Positions 26,925 through 35,914 are shown, numbered from the stretch's first letter. The stretch: DNA of 42,917 bases from Prolixibacteraceae bacterium (GCA_028282195.1 JANQII010000029.1:1-42917), one strand, 5' to 3'. Numbers and translations: made by a program. Notes: generated by a model from the letters alone, not told the origin.

Positions 26925-27210
26925 AACGTGAGTTCGGGATAAGCTATCGTCACAGCTTTGAAAAATTTTTGCATAGACAAACCAATTTTTTGCGGAACTA
27001 CCTTGCCTACCGGCAGGCAGGTCGGGATAATTCAATAAAAATTGGAGCAGTATATGTGAAAATTTTCAAAGCCTTTTAAAGGAAAGTCCAAAGCACATCA
27101 TTTTTGAACTAAAAAATCCTTGAAATAATTTACTATTCCTGTGTTTTTTTAGTTCAAACCTAATGCACTTATGACTTTCTGTGATTGATATCTTATCCCG
27201 AACTCACGTT
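26925..27210. mobile_element. MITE-like non-autonomous element, copy B (286 bp)
   Basis: Terminal inverted repeats AACGTGAGTTCGGGATAAG and its complement, extending with mismatches to CACAG (about 34 bases). It is flanked by ATTT on both sides, a likely 4-base target duplication. Inside is the 39-base core shared with copy A (26997-27035, opposite orientation) and a perfect 14-bp stem joining TTTGAACTAAAAAA (27103-27116) to its complement (27145-27158). No ORF. Copy B points the other way from copy A, and the two bracket the xus locus. Confidence 0.72.
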
Positions 27211-27343
27211 ATTTAACTAATTTTGACAGAGAGGAATATCGTGGAAGTTTAGTATAAATTAAAAACCCACCTCCTTTGGTGGTGGTCATGTTTAAAGGGC
27301 TGTGCCTTGATCTTTATACAAGAAAATGTAAAATGTAAACAAT

Positions 27344-27372
27344 GGGTGTCATCTTTCCAAAAGATGACACCC
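27344..27372. terminator. Perfect 12-bp stem-loop
   Basis: GGGTGTCATCTT and AAGATGACACCC with a 5-base loop (TCCAA), in the gap between the convergent xusC and OFA genes. The right arm is followed by CTGTACAAATC and the left preceded by AATGTAAAC, so neither strand has a strong U-tract. It may terminate transcripts from either side or be another dispersed repeat. Confidence 0.45.
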
Positions 27373-27379
27373 CTGTACA

Positions 27380-27413
27380 AATCAAACCCACCTTCTTTGA
27401 GGGTGGATATTTA
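27380..27413. repeat. 34-bp dispersed repeat, copy 2
   Basis: Identical over 34 bases to 167-200, which lies in front of rex. The shared block includes a CCACC/GGGTGG hairpin. A related hairpin (CCCACCTCC ... GGTGGTGG) is about 100 bases upstream at about 27266-27285. The remaining 27414-27635 holds a GC-richer stretch (27498-27560) that looks like degenerate repeat DNA and no gene. Confidence 0.65.
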
Positions 27414-27635
27414 ATTCCCCATCGTGGTTGGTTCAACGCTCAAGCTAGTGTCGTGTCATGTCTGAAATGACGGTTAAGTTGAAGTTATCTTGGTTTTTGA
27501 CAAGGCAAAAAATCTGCGCATAGCATCGTTCTGTAAACGATTTTTTAACGAAGCAGAAAGGAAAAAGGGAGATGAAAATAAGGTTCGGATTTATGAATTG
27601 AAGCACTAGAATATTATTAATAGCTTTTCTTCTGT

Positions 27636-28946
27636 TTAAGTTGCTTCCCTGGCTTGTTGTTCAATCTGCTGTTTCTCTTTGTAAGCATTACTAACAAAGA
27701 TCTTCATTAGTATTGAAGTAATCAGGGCAACAATGAACATGAGCGAGAATACTAATAATGTTTTCTCTAACGAATCAGTTTTTTTGATAACCATATCATA
27801 AACTGTTGGCCCAACAAGTCCTGCCAAGGCCCATGCCGTTAGGATAAATCCATGAATTGCCCCCAATTGTTTTGTTCCAAATAAATCACCAAGGAAAGCT
27901 GGTAAAGTTGCAAATCCTCCTCCGTACATGGTTATTACAGTAAAAAGTACAACAAGGAATAATAATTCCAGTGAGATCTGTGGTAGGAAGTAGAATGCCA
28001 GGACTTGAAAAGCAAAAAACAGGATGTAGGTGTTTGCTCTTCCAATAAAGTCTGAAAGGCCCGACCATATAATTCGGCCAAAACCATTAAATACACCAAT
28101 AAAACCAACAATAGTAGCTGCCTGCATAGGTGTATAGGCAAGTTTATTTTGCATCATTGGGCTTGCTGCTGCAATAATTGCAATACCACATGATATATTG
28201 ATGAACATCATAACCCACATGTAATAGAACCTACTGGTTTTAAGGGATTCTTTAGCGGTCAAATTGGCAATATCACTTTTAATTGTTTTTCCTTCTCCTG
28301 GCGTATAACCTTTTGGCACATAGTTTTCCGGAGGTCTTTCAATATACCTGGCAGAAGCAAGGATAATCACGGTGTAAATTCCTCCAAGCACAAAAAATGC
28401 ATTCGACACGCCTACTGTGTCAAATAGTCTTTGCATTACAGGACCAAAAATCAATGCTGCAAACCCAAAGCCCATTATGGCCATTCCGGTGGCAAGTCCC
28501 CGTCTGTCTGGAAACCATTTTACGAGGGTACTTACCGGTGTAATATAACCAATACCCAAACCAATACCTCCGATTACCCCGTAACAAATATAAAATAATG
28601 GTAGTGACTCTATTTTAACTGCCAGGCCTGCTCCCATGATACCAATGCCGTAAAATAAGCCGGCGGTTGTTCCACTTTTGCCTGGGCCAACCTTTTCAAC
28701 CCATCGTCCTAAAAATGCAGCAGATAAACCCAATAGCAAAATGGCAATCTTAAATGCCCATTTAATAACACTCCCATCAACATCAAAAATCTCTTTAACA
28801 GGATTTGTCATAACAGAGTAAGCATAAACCGAACCAATCGAAATATGGATCCCTACTGCTGAGGCTGCAATTAACCACCTGTTCTTCAAGTTAGAATTCA
28901 TTTTAAGTACTGTTTTTTTATTATTATTTAAAGTTAAATCATTCAT
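27636..28946 (-). CDS. OFA-family major facilitator (oxalate/formate-type antiporter)
   Basis: The 436-residue protein (421 if it starts at the more typical second Met, 28901) has twelve predicted helices. Family sequence includes NRWLIAASAVGIHISIGSVYAYSV, GIGGIGLGIGYITPVSTLVKWFPDRRGLATGMAIMGFGFAALIFGP and a central loop near residue 215. OFA transporters exchange small carboxylates such as oxalate and formate. Behind pflB and pflA on the same strand, formate or pyruvate/lactate-type export is the natural reading; the substrate is not proven. OxlT-type Arg/Lys pocket residues were not checked residue by residue. It follows pflA by 47 bases, a gap that holds a sequence motif also found upstream of pflB. 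Confidence 0.85.
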   Translation of the reverse strand: MNDLTLNNNKKTVLKMNSNLKNRWLIAASAVGIHISIGSVYAYSVMTNPVKEIFDVDGSVIKWAFKIAILLLGLSAAFLGRWVEKVGPGKSGTTAGLFYGIGIMGAGLAVKIESLPLFYICYGVIGGIGLGIGYITPVSTLVKWFPDRRGLATGMAIMGFGFAALIFGPVMQRLFDTVGVSNAFFVLGGIYTVIILASARYIERPPENYVPKGYTPGEGKTIKSDIANLTAKESLKTSRFYYMWVMMFINISCGIAIIAAASPMMQNKLAYTPMQAATIVGFIGVFNGFGRIIWSGLSDFIGRANTYILFFAFQVLAFYFLPQISLELLFLVVLFTVITMYGGGFATLPAFLGDLFGTKQLGAIHGFILTAWALAGLVGPTVYDMVIKKTDSLEKTLLVFSLMFIVALITSILMKIFVSNAYKEKQQIEQQAREAT

Positions 28947-28959
28947 TGTGCCAGACTTT
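28945..28959 (-). promoter_or_regulatory. AAAGTCTGGCACAAT motif before the OFA gene
   Basis: This 15-mer on the minus strand differs by one base from AAAGTTTGGCACAAT at 32257-32271 upstream of pflB. Here it overlaps the first possible ATG of the transporter, which favours translation from the second Met (28901). It may be a secondary promoter or operator that co-regulates the transporter with pflB. Confidence 0.4.
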
Positions 28960-28993
28960 TAATCTTTGCTTTGTCCTTTCTGTCTGTTTTTTT

Positions 28994-29737
28994 CTAGGTC
29001 ACATTTTTGAAATACCTTTTTAATACATTTTTGGCTGTTTCAATTTGCTCCGGTGTATTTTCGTTTACGTCCTTTAGCTGATATTGCATGCCCAGGGATT
29101 CCCACTTGTATGCTCCCAGTTTATGATAGGGTAGAATCTCCAAACGTTCCAGATAGTTCATTTCAGAAAACTGTTGAATTAACCAATTTATTGAATGATC
29201 AGAATCTGTTATGCCGGGGATTAAAACGTATCGTAACCAGAATGGCAGTTGACTTTCTTCCCTGAGCTTTATATTGTTTAAGCTGGCTTGCAACTTTCGG
29301 GCCCCTGTTAGTGCTTCAAAGCCTTCTTCTGAAGTCGATTTAACATCAAACATGATTAAATCCGAAAGCCCGGAGATTAGGGTCAAAGCTTCAGGTGTCC
29401 GCACGGTTCCATTGGTGTCAATGTTTGTATGGATATTTTCAGCTTTGAGTGCTTCAAAAAATGGAATGATCGCTTTGCTTTGAAGCATGGGTTCGCCTCC
29501 GGATATTGTTACTCCTCCATCTTCCCCAAAGTAGATTTTCATATTTTTTGCCCGCCTGACCAATGAATCAATGGTTGTTTTGGTACCACCTTTTAAAACT
29601 ATGGTATCGGGGTTTTGACAATAAAGGCATTTAATATTACAGCCTTGCAGAAAAATAACTAGCCGAATACCTGGGCCATCATGAGTGCCAAAGGATTCAA
29701 TTGAGTGGACAAGTAGTGTTTTTTCACCCTTAATCAT
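28994..29737 (-). CDS. pflA: Pyruvate formate-lyase activating enzyme
   Basis: The 247-residue radical SAM enzyme has the cluster motif CNIKCLYC (Cys33, Cys37, Cys40), preceded by the PflA signature SIESFGTHDGPGIRLVIFLQG. The SAM-binding GGE motif is present (VTISGGEPMLQ, about residues 76-86), as are DTNG and the late LPYHKLGAYKW. Using a 4Fe-4S cluster and SAM, it abstracts a hydrogen from PflB to create the glycyl radical. Length matches E. coli PflA (246). It lies 76 bases downstream of pflB with a hairpin between, and upstream of the OFA transporter. Confidence 0.95.
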   Translation of the reverse strand: MIKGEKTLLVHSIESFGTHDGPGIRLVIFLQGCNIKCLYCQNPDTIVLKGGTKTTIDSLVRRAKNMKIYFGEDGGVTISGGEPMLQSKAIIPFFEALKAENIHTNIDTNGTVRTPEALTLISGLSDLIMFDVKSTSEEGFEALTGARKLQASLNNIKLREESQLPFWLRYVLIPGITDSDHSINWLIQQFSEMNYLERLEILPYHKLGAYKWESLGMQYQLKDVNENTPEQIETAKNVLKRYFKNVT

Positions 29738-29751
29738 GCGTTATAGAGATA

Positions 29752-29787
29752 GAATACATCCTTCCAAAATTCAGGAAGAATGTATTC
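29752..29787 (-). promoter_or_regulatory. Stem-loop between pflB and pflA
   Basis: GAATACATCCTTCC (29752-29765) pairs with GGAAGAATGTATTC (29774-29787) over 14 bp with one non-Watson-Crick pair, and an 8-base loop. It ends 14 bases before the pflA start on the transcribed strand. It is likely a partial terminator or mRNA processing/stabilising site that keeps catalytic PflB more abundant than its activase. Confidence 0.5.
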
Positions 29788-29813
29788 ATTTTAACTTATA
29801 ATTAAAAATGGAT

Positions 29814-32042
29814 TTACAATGATTCGTGAAATGAGCGGGTTAGCACTTCTTGCTGTTGCTCACGTGTTAGGCGTACAAAATTTACCGCATATCCCGAAAC
29901 CCGGATGGTTAGCTGAGGGTGTTCCTCAGGATGCTCCATGGCACGGATCAATGTTTCACGATCAAGGACATTTACGTTTAGATGTTGTGCATTACTTCCA
30001 AAATAACCATCGAGTGTGCGAACAAGATTTGCAATCCGGTCTTCATGGGTTGAACCTAACGACCTTGGTACAACTGACAAGGTATTGGAAATACCATCTT
30101 TCGAATCGGTATAATCAATTTTTGCAACCGAGTTAAGGGAAGCAATTACTCCATGAGTATCCCGCCCGTGCATGGGGTTTGCCCCAGGTGCAAAGGCTAC
30201 TCCTTTAGCCCTTCCGTCAGGGGTTGCCCCGGTTTTTAAGCCATAAACAACGTTTGAGGTGATGGTAAGCACAGATAGGGTCGGGTTTGCATCTTTGTAG
30301 ACCCTATGCTGAGCTAACTCCTTGTTGAAGTGGCTAACAACATCCCTGGCGATTAAATCTACCCGGTCATCATCATTTCCATATTTGGGGAAATCGCCTT
30401 CAATTTCAAAATCAACAGTTAGGCCATTCTCATCACGGATAGGCTTTACTTTTGCATGTTTAATTGCAGACAATGAATCGGCCACAATTGATAAACCTGC
30501 AATACCGTAAGCGATATTGATTTTTGGATCAGTGTCGATCAGTGACATTTGTGCTTTCTCGTAGTAATACTTATCGTGCATGAAATGGATAATGTTCATC
30601 GCTTCATTGTAAACACGTGCAACTTCTTTCATTGCAATTTTGAAGTTTGCGACCACTTCATCGTAGTCCAGGTATTCATTTTTTAAGTGTGGGATTCCTT
30701 CTACTATCTGGGTTCCTGTATTTTCACATTGGCCTCTGTTGATGGCCAGTAGTAGTGTTTTTGCAAGATTGGTCCTTGCTCCAAAAAACTGAATGTGTTT
30801 TCCCAATTCCTGCATGGACACGCAGCAGGCAATACCATAATCGTCACAATTGGCACTGGTACGCATTAAATCATCATTTTCATATTGAATGGATGATGTT
30901 TCAACAGATACTTTGGCGCAATAATCTTTGAATCCTTGTGGCAGGTTCTTTGACCAAAGGATTGTGATATTGGGTTCTGGTGATGGTCCCAGGTTGTACA
31001 ACGTATTCAGGAACCTGAATGAAGTTTTGGTTACTTTGCTGCGTCCATCAATTAGTAAACCTCCAATGGATTCAGTTACCCAGGTTGGATCCCCTGCGAA
31101 AATCTGATCATAAGCTTCCATGCGCAGGTGACGGACCATGCGTAGTTTCATAACAAACTGGTCAATATATTCCTGTGCATCTTCTTCAGCTATTTTACCT
31201 GCCTGCAAGTCTTTTTCAATATAAATATCAAGAAATGAAGATACACTGCCTAAAGACATGGCAGCTCCGTCTTGCTCTTTAACTGCTGCTAAGTAAGCCA
31301 TGTAAGTCCATTGAACAGCTTCCCGCGCATTTTCTGCAGGACGACTTAGGTCAAGATCGTAGGATTTCCCCATCTCAATCATGTCATAAAGGGCTTTTAT
31401 CTGTTCCGATACTTCCTCACGCAGACGGATGGTATGGTCAGTCATTGGACCCTTAATATTTCCCAGGTCTTCCTTTTTTGCCTCAATTAGCCTGTTGATT
31501 CCGTATAAGGCTACCCGTCGGTAGTCTCCGATAATACGACCTCTTGCATAATTGTCAGGCAGTCCGGTTAGAAATCCCAACGAGCGAAATTTCCTGATTT
31601 CATCAGTATATGCATCAAAAACCCCGTCATTGTGGGTTTTTGTATATTTCCCGAAAGATTCAGTAATAAGCTCACCTGGCTTTAATCCATGTTCTGAAAG
31701 TGCTTTTTGAACAACTTTAAAACCACCGTAAGGTTTCATAGCGCGTTTCAATACCTCATCAGTTTGCAATCCAACAATCACCTCATTGTCCTTGTCAATA
31801 TATCCCGGTTTAAATGCTTTTATTCCTGAAACAATCTCAGTATCTACATCACGAAGCCCGTTTTTTTCACGTTCTTCTTTTAATGCGGCTTTGCAGGTAT
31901 ACCATAATTGGCTTGTTCTGCTTGTTGGACCAACCAGAAAGTCATGATTTCCGGTGTAAGGCGTTATGTTGCATGTAACAAAATCTTTTACCTCTATGGA
32001 ATCGTTCCATTTTCCATCTTTAAATTTCATATCTGAACTCAT
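29814..32042 (-). CDS. pflB: Formate C-acetyltransferase (pyruvate formate-lyase)
   Basis: The glycyl-radical enzyme converts pyruvate and CoA to acetyl-CoA and formate under anaerobic conditions. With the start at 32042 ([18 protein letters not shown]) it has 742 residues, close to E. coli PflB (760). The frame stays open to ATG 32111, but those 23 extra residues are unlike the family. The catalytic Cys pair is present at about 406-407 (GIACCVSMQ), and the radical glycine at about 717 in [22 protein letters not shown]-type glycerol dehydratase motifs are absent, and the CC pair confirms a true Pfl. It is the first gene of pflB-pflA-OFA. Upstream are a palindrome at 32150-32166 and a promoter-like motif at 32257. 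Confidence 0.95.
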   Translation of the reverse strand: MSSDMKFKDGKWNDSIEVKDFVTCNITPYTGNHDFLVGPTSRTSQLWYTCKAALKEEREKNGLRDVDTEIVSGIKAFKPGYIDKDNEVIVGLQTDEVLKRAMKPYGGFKVVQKALSEHGLKPGELITESFGKYTKTHNDGVFDAYTDEIRKFRSLGFLTGLPDNYARGRIIGDYRRVALYGINRLIEAKKEDLGNIKGPMTDHTIRLREEVSEQIKALYDMIEMGKSYDLDLSRPAENAREAVQWTYMAYLAAVKEQDGAAMSLGSVSSFLDIYIEKDLQAGKIAEEDAQEYIDQFVMKLRMVRHLRMEAYDQIFAGDPTWVTESIGGLLIDGRSKVTKTSFRFLNTLYNLGPSPEPNITILWSKNLPQGFKDYCAKVSVETSSIQYENDDLMRTSANCDDYGIACCVSMQELGKHIQFFGARTNLAKTLLLAINRGQCENTGTQIVEGIPHLKNEYLDYDEVVANFKIAMKEVARVYNEAMNIIHFMHDKYYYEKAQMSLIDTDPKINIAYGIAGLSIVADSLSAIKHAKVKPIRDENGLTVDFEIEGDFPKYGNDDDRVDLIARDVVSHFNKELAQHRVYKDANPTLSVLTITSNVVYGLKTGATPDGRAKGVAFAPGANPMHGRDTHGVIASLNSVAKIDYTDSKDGISNTLSVVPRSLGSTHEDRIANLVRTLDGYFGSNAQHLNVNVLDRETLIRAMEHPEEHPQLTIRVSGYAVNFVRLTREQQQEVLTRSFHESL

Positions 32043-32149
32043 ATTAAAGCTAAATTTTGAATAGAAGTTGTCAAAAGTTAAATGATAATAGTATGCCATT
32101 GAATTGAACAATTCGTTTTTTTGACTCAGGGTGAGTTAGTTAAAAAAAG

Positions 32150-32166
32150 TGTCACAATTCATGACA
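32150..32166. promoter_or_regulatory. TGTCA-N7-TGACA inverted repeat upstream of pflB
   Basis: The site contains TCACAA, a Rex-like half-site, and a 5-base inverted repeat with 7-base spacing. It lies 108 bases ahead of the chosen pflB start. It could bind a Crp/Fnr-type regulator or Rex, but it fits no consensus in full (not TTGAT-N4-ATCAA, not TTGTGA-N4-TCACAA). Confidence 0.35.
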
Positions 32167-32256
32167 TTAACAAATAGCACTATTTCATACAATCATAATC
32201 ACTTTCAGCTTTTAACTTTAAACAAGTTCATAGTGAAAATCTGAAAATCTCTTGAA

Positions 32257-32301
32257 ATTGTGCCAAACTTTATATCTATTTTCTGCTGCAAAAATAGAAG
32301 A
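32257..32301 (-). promoter_or_regulatory. pflB: Candidate pflB promoter
   Basis: On the minus strand a TTTG is followed 17 bases later by AAAGTTTG, approximating the Bacteroidota primary promoter (TTTG, about 19 bases, TAnnTTTG). The downstream part, AAAGTTTGGCACAAT (32257-32271), recurs with one change in front of the OFA gene. The wider gap 32112-32913 (802 bases) is very AT-rich and holds the divergent control regions of pflB and the DUF438 gene. I see no other gene in it. Confidence 0.35.
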
Positions 32302-32913
32302 TATCGATGTCCTTTAAAATCCTTAATTATTGTGATTTATGTTTTAGTGCTTTGTGTTTGATCGGGGCTTTGATCTTGACGATGAATTATTCCGGAATTG
32401 AATTTTTGTAGATGTAACGTGTCTTTTGCTGTGTTGTTAAATTCTGTTCTTTTTATTTTACAGACAGGTGTATTTCCTTGTTTTTTAGGAGATATGAGAA
32501 TTGTGTTTTTGTCTTTCCAGGATTCTATAATGAATTCTATGATTTTATCTAAAATATGCATTAATCATTTGTGCAAATTGCTTACCATATTCATTAATCA
32601 GATTTAATTGAATCATTGAAAAGTACCAATAGATGATGAGCAGATTTATGCGCCGGAGTCATCATTAATTAGGATAGCTTAGTTTTAAATGTTTGATATT
32701 TATACTGTTGTTGCTGGTCTTGTAGTTTTATGGAATCATAACATCTGGTGATTATTTGTTTGATCTCGAACAACTGACTTTTCCAATTGTTTCTCATAAT
32801 CGAAATGGGATTTTATGTCTTATTTTTATTCGTAAAATTGAATAAATAATTCTTCATAAAGACGCTGTTATTTCAAAGTTACTGTTTCTTAAGAACTTCA
32901 AACTTGAACAATA

Positions 32914-34689
32914 ATGAAAAAGGATATTCAATACATTAAGCTTGATGGCAGGGGAGAGTCTGAGGAGTTTCAGAAGTGTGTCCTTGATGCACTGGAAGAA
33001 ATTAAACCAAACGAAGGCCTGCATATTATAAAAGAGTTTGAACCATTTCCACTGTATTCATTAATGGAGAAACGAGGGTTTGAAAAATTTGTAGAGAAAA
33101 TAAATGATGATGAGTTTCATGCCTGGTTTTTCCCAAAAGATGATTTTGAAGAGATTGAAATGAAAAAACATCTGGACCTGGATAATGACCGTATAAGGAA
33201 AATGCTTGATATTAAGTTGAAAGTTTTTAAAGGTGAGCTTAAACCTGATGAAGCCAAAAAGATAGTCAATAAAACATTTGAATCAATAACAGCAGAAGAG
33301 TTCGCGTTTGGCGAACAGCATATGATCAACCTGGGAATTTCTGATGACGTGATGGTTGAAGGAATGGATGATATTATCGATGTTTTCCGGGATGTTTTGG
33401 TTCAAAATGAATTGGAACTACCACAAGGACATCCTATTCAAACTTATGAGAATGAAGCCTCAGCCATTGAAGTTGTGCTGCTTCAAATGGAAAATCTTTT
33501 AAAAAAGAAATTCATCAAAAACCAATGGTTGGAGGTATATGAAAAATTGAACCAGATTAATATTCATTTCAGCAGAAAGCAAAATCAACTATTTTCCGTG
33601 TTGGAGCAAAAAGGGTTTGATCGTCCTTCCAAAGTTATGTGGACTTTCGATAATAATGTTCGGGACGAAATTAAGCAAGCTTATATTTTATTGAATGAAG
33701 ATAAAGACCAGGAGTTTATTGCCGCACAAGAAAATGTGATCCACCTGGTTCGTGATATACTGCAAAAAGAAAGGGATGTACTTTATCCAACTTCTTTAAA
33801 AATGATTTCAGATGAAGAGTTTGCTCAAATGAGGGTTAGTGACGATGAGATTGGTTATTGCCTGATCGAAAATCCTCCTGCATTTAAATTGAACGATACC
33901 GACCAGCCGGAAGAAAGTCTGGCAGTTGATAACGGCTTTATGAATGAGCTTTCAGATTTATTGGTAAAATATGGAGTTGGTGGATTAAAAGATAAAAACG
34001 AGGTTCATGATGTGAGTATGGGAAAACTCACACTGGAACAAATAAACCTGATTTTTAAACATCTTCAGATTGATCTCTCTTATGTGGATGAAAACGATAT
34101 TGTTAAGTTTTACAGTGATACAAAACATCGGGTTTTTCCCAGAAGTGCAGGTGTAATTGGACGCAAGGTTCAAAACTGCCATCCGCGTGAAAGCGTGGAA
34201 ACCGTTGAGGCGATTGTTGAAGCATTTCGAAAAGGGGAACAGGATAAAGCAGAGTTTTGGTTGGAGATGGGCGATAAATTCATTTACATTATTTACAATG
34301 CAGTAATGGATGAAGAAGGTAATTTCCGGGGTGTGCTGGAGATGATGCAGGATGTAACTCATATAAGAAGCCTGAAAGGATCCAGAAAATTATTGACGTG
34401 GGATAATGAGCAGAAAGAGAGTGAAGAAAAAGCTGTCGATTCAGCCAAAGATTCAAATGGATATGGTATCCATGCCGATGCCGTAATTGCTCCATTGTTA
34501 AAGAAATATCCTTTTCTGAAGGAATATCTGATTACACTTAATCCGAAATTTAAGCAGCTTAAGAACCCTGTTGTATTTAATACAATGGGGAACATTGCTA
34601 CCCTGGGAATGATCGCTAAAAGGGGAGGATTTGAAGTGAACGAATTTCTGGACCTTTTAACCGAAGAAGTTCAGAGACAATCAAAATAA
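32914..34689 (+). CDS. DUF2249-DUF438-hemerythrin-PAS-DUF1858 sensor protein
   Basis: The 591-residue soluble protein has five recognisable parts: DUF2249 (about 1-75, GLHIIKEFEPFPLYSLMEKRGFE); DUF438 (about 90-150, RIRKMLDIKLKVFKGEL and FAFGEQHMINLGISDD); and a hemerythrin-like bundle (about 165-290, HPIQTYENEASAIE, INIHFSRKQNQLFSVLE). Next comes a PAS domain (about 385-480, LSYVDENDIVKFYSDTKHRVFPRS, GRKVQNCHPRESVETVE, DKFIYIIYNAVMDEEGNFRG), then DUF1858 (about 510-588, IHADAVIAPLLKKYPFLKEYL). There is no kinase or output domain. The middle block is a known DUF438/hemerythrin/PAS architecture of anaerobes; di-iron hemerythrins bind O2 or NO and such PAS domains can bind haem. Divergence from pflB suggests oxygen or NO sensing tied to anaerobic metabolism. 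Role inferred. Confidence 0.85.
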   Translation: MKKDIQYIKLDGRGESEEFQKCVLDALEEIKPNEGLHIIKEFEPFPLYSLMEKRGFEKFVEKINDDEFHAWFFPKDDFEEIEMKKHLDLDNDRIRKMLDIKLKVFKGELKPDEAKKIVNKTFESITAEEFAFGEQHMINLGISDDVMVEGMDDIIDVFRDVLVQNELELPQGHPIQTYENEASAIEVVLLQMENLLKKKFIKNQWLEVYEKLNQINIHFSRKQNQLFSVLEQKGFDRPSKVMWTFDNNVRDEIKQAYILLNEDKDQEFIAAQENVIHLVRDILQKERDVLYPTSLKMISDEEFAQMRVSDDEIGYCLIENPPAFKLNDTDQPEESLAVDNGFMNELSDLLVKYGVGGLKDKNEVHDVSMGKLTLEQINLIFKHLQIDLSYVDENDIVKFYSDTKHRVFPRSAGVIGRKVQNCHPRESVETVEAIVEAFRKGEQDKAEFWLEMGDKFIYIIYNAVMDEEGNFRGVLEMMQDVTHIRSLKGSRKLLTWDNEQKESEEKAVDSAKDSNGYGIHADAVIAPLLKKYPFLKEYLITLNPKFKQLKNPVVFNTMGNIATLGMIAKRGGFEVNEFLDLLTEEVQRQSK

Positions 34690-35187
34690 GAAGAAAAGAT
34701 ATTAATTGCATTCTGGTACTTTTGATAAGAACAAATATTTTAAAAAAATTATCGTAACAAATTAAGTGTTCAGATCATTTCATTTGGTTAATATTGATCT
34801 TATTTGCTGTTTTCTTTTTAATACTGGTTTTTGTGGGTATCGTGTAGATCGAGGCGTAACCCGGATTTCACTTATGAACATATCTATTTCAAATAACTTC
34901 AATATAAATTCGAACCGTAACCGGAGGAAATTTGAATTGAAGAAATATACTTAGAATGCATGAAAGTGTATTTTAATGCACTTATTTAGAGTAATTTTTT
35001 AAGTACAAATAGAAGTTTCGTTAAAAGTGCATTAAAGTGCTTTATTTTTAAATGACAGAACAAAAAGGAATTATTTGCAGTCTTATCAGGAAAGGTTGAA
35101 GAGATTTAAATAAGTAATCTTTGAGGTTTTAGATTGACAGAAAAATGAATTGTTGAATATGAAATAGTCCTGTTATAAGAGAGATTC
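34690..35187. other. Intergenic gap between convergent genes, repeated AAGTGCATT motifs
   Basis: 498 bases between the ends of the DUF438 gene and rpe. I see no convincing gene. Near its middle is an imperfect palindrome AGTGTATT-TT-AATGCACT (34965-34982). Nearby, AAGTGCATTAAAGTGC (35025-35040) repeats the same AAGTGC/GCACTT words. These may be remnants of a repeat or a binding site. A small stem TAAGA/TCTTA lies just past the rpe stop (minus strand). Confidence 0.4.
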
Positions 35188-35847
35188 TTACGATACGGTT
35201 TTTAGTTTTGAAATAGTTTCAGAAGGATTTTCTGATCCAAAAACAAAACTTCCGGCAACCAAAATATCTGCGCCGGCTTCAAAAAGTTTTTTGCCTGTCT
35301 CATAGTTCACTCCACCATCAATTTCAATCTTACATTTCGAATTTGTAGAGTCTATCAAATCTCTTAATCCTTTAACCTTTTGGTAGGTGTTTTCTATAAA
35401 AGTTTGTCCTCCAAAGCCAGGATTAACAGACATCAACAAAACCATGTCAAGATCAGAAATAATATCTTTTAACAAATGAACAGGTGTATGTGGGTTCAGG
35501 CATACGCTAGCTTGTGCACCAGTGTCTTTTATCGAGTGAACCGTTCTGTGTAAATGATCACATGCTTCGTAATGAACCGTTATAATTGAAGCTCCGCTAT
35601 CGGCAAAAGCCTGGATGTATTTATCAGGGTTTACGATCATGAGATGAACATCAAGGGGCTTTTTTGCGATTTTTGAAACCTGGGAAATAATTGGAATACC
35701 AAACGATAAGTTGGGTACAAATACACCATCCATTATGTCGCAGTGTATATAGTCTGCTTCACTTTGGTTTAGCATTTCAATATCGGCTCCAAGCCTGGTG
35801 AAATCTGCTGAAAGAATAGAAGGGGCTATAAGCCTTTGATTACTCAT
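35188..35847 (-). CDS. rpe: Ribulose-phosphate 3-epimerase
   Basis: The 219-residue TIM barrel has all family signatures: APSILSADF at the N-terminus, HCDIMDGVFVPNLSFG with metal-binding His and Asp, LDVHLMIVNPD, MSVNPGFGGQTFI, and IEIDGGVN followed by GADILVAGSFVF for phosphate binding. It interconverts ribulose-5-phosphate and xylulose-5-phosphate in the pentose phosphate pathway. Length is normal. It lies 67 bases downstream of the sigma factor gene on the same strand, so the two may be co-transcribed. Confidence 0.95.
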   Translation of the reverse strand: MSNQRLIAPSILSADFTRLGADIEMLNQSEADYIHCDIMDGVFVPNLSFGIPIISQVSKIAKKPLDVHLMIVNPDKYIQAFADSGASIITVHYEACDHLHRTVHSIKDTGAQASVCLNPHTPVHLLKDIISDLDMVLLMSVNPGFGGQTFIENTYQKVKGLRDLIDSTNSKCKIEIDGGVNYETGKKLFEAGADILVAGSFVFGSENPSETISKLKTVS

Positions 35848-35914
35848 AATTAGAAGTTTTTCCCAAAAATAAAGTTTTCAGGATATACAAAGAAGTAATA
35901 TCATAAAATAATGA

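Noticed and set aside
32043-32111. 23-residue N-terminal extension of PflB
   Set aside because: It does not resemble Pfl N-termini; the family start matches [12 protein letters not shown] at 32042.
32257-32271. Sigma-54 promoter (TGGCAC element) upstream of pflB and at 28945
   Set aside because: TGGCAC is present on the minus strand, but the required TTGC element at the -12 position is missing in both copies.
32140-32280. Full Rex operator upstream of pflB
   Set aside because: Only half-site-like words (TCACAA, TTGTG) were found; no TTGTGA-N4-TCACAA palindrome.
34766-34954. 62-residue ORF after the DUF438 gene
   Set aside because: Non-ATG start, no family resemblance, unusual composition, and it lies in repeat-bearing convergent intergenic DNA.
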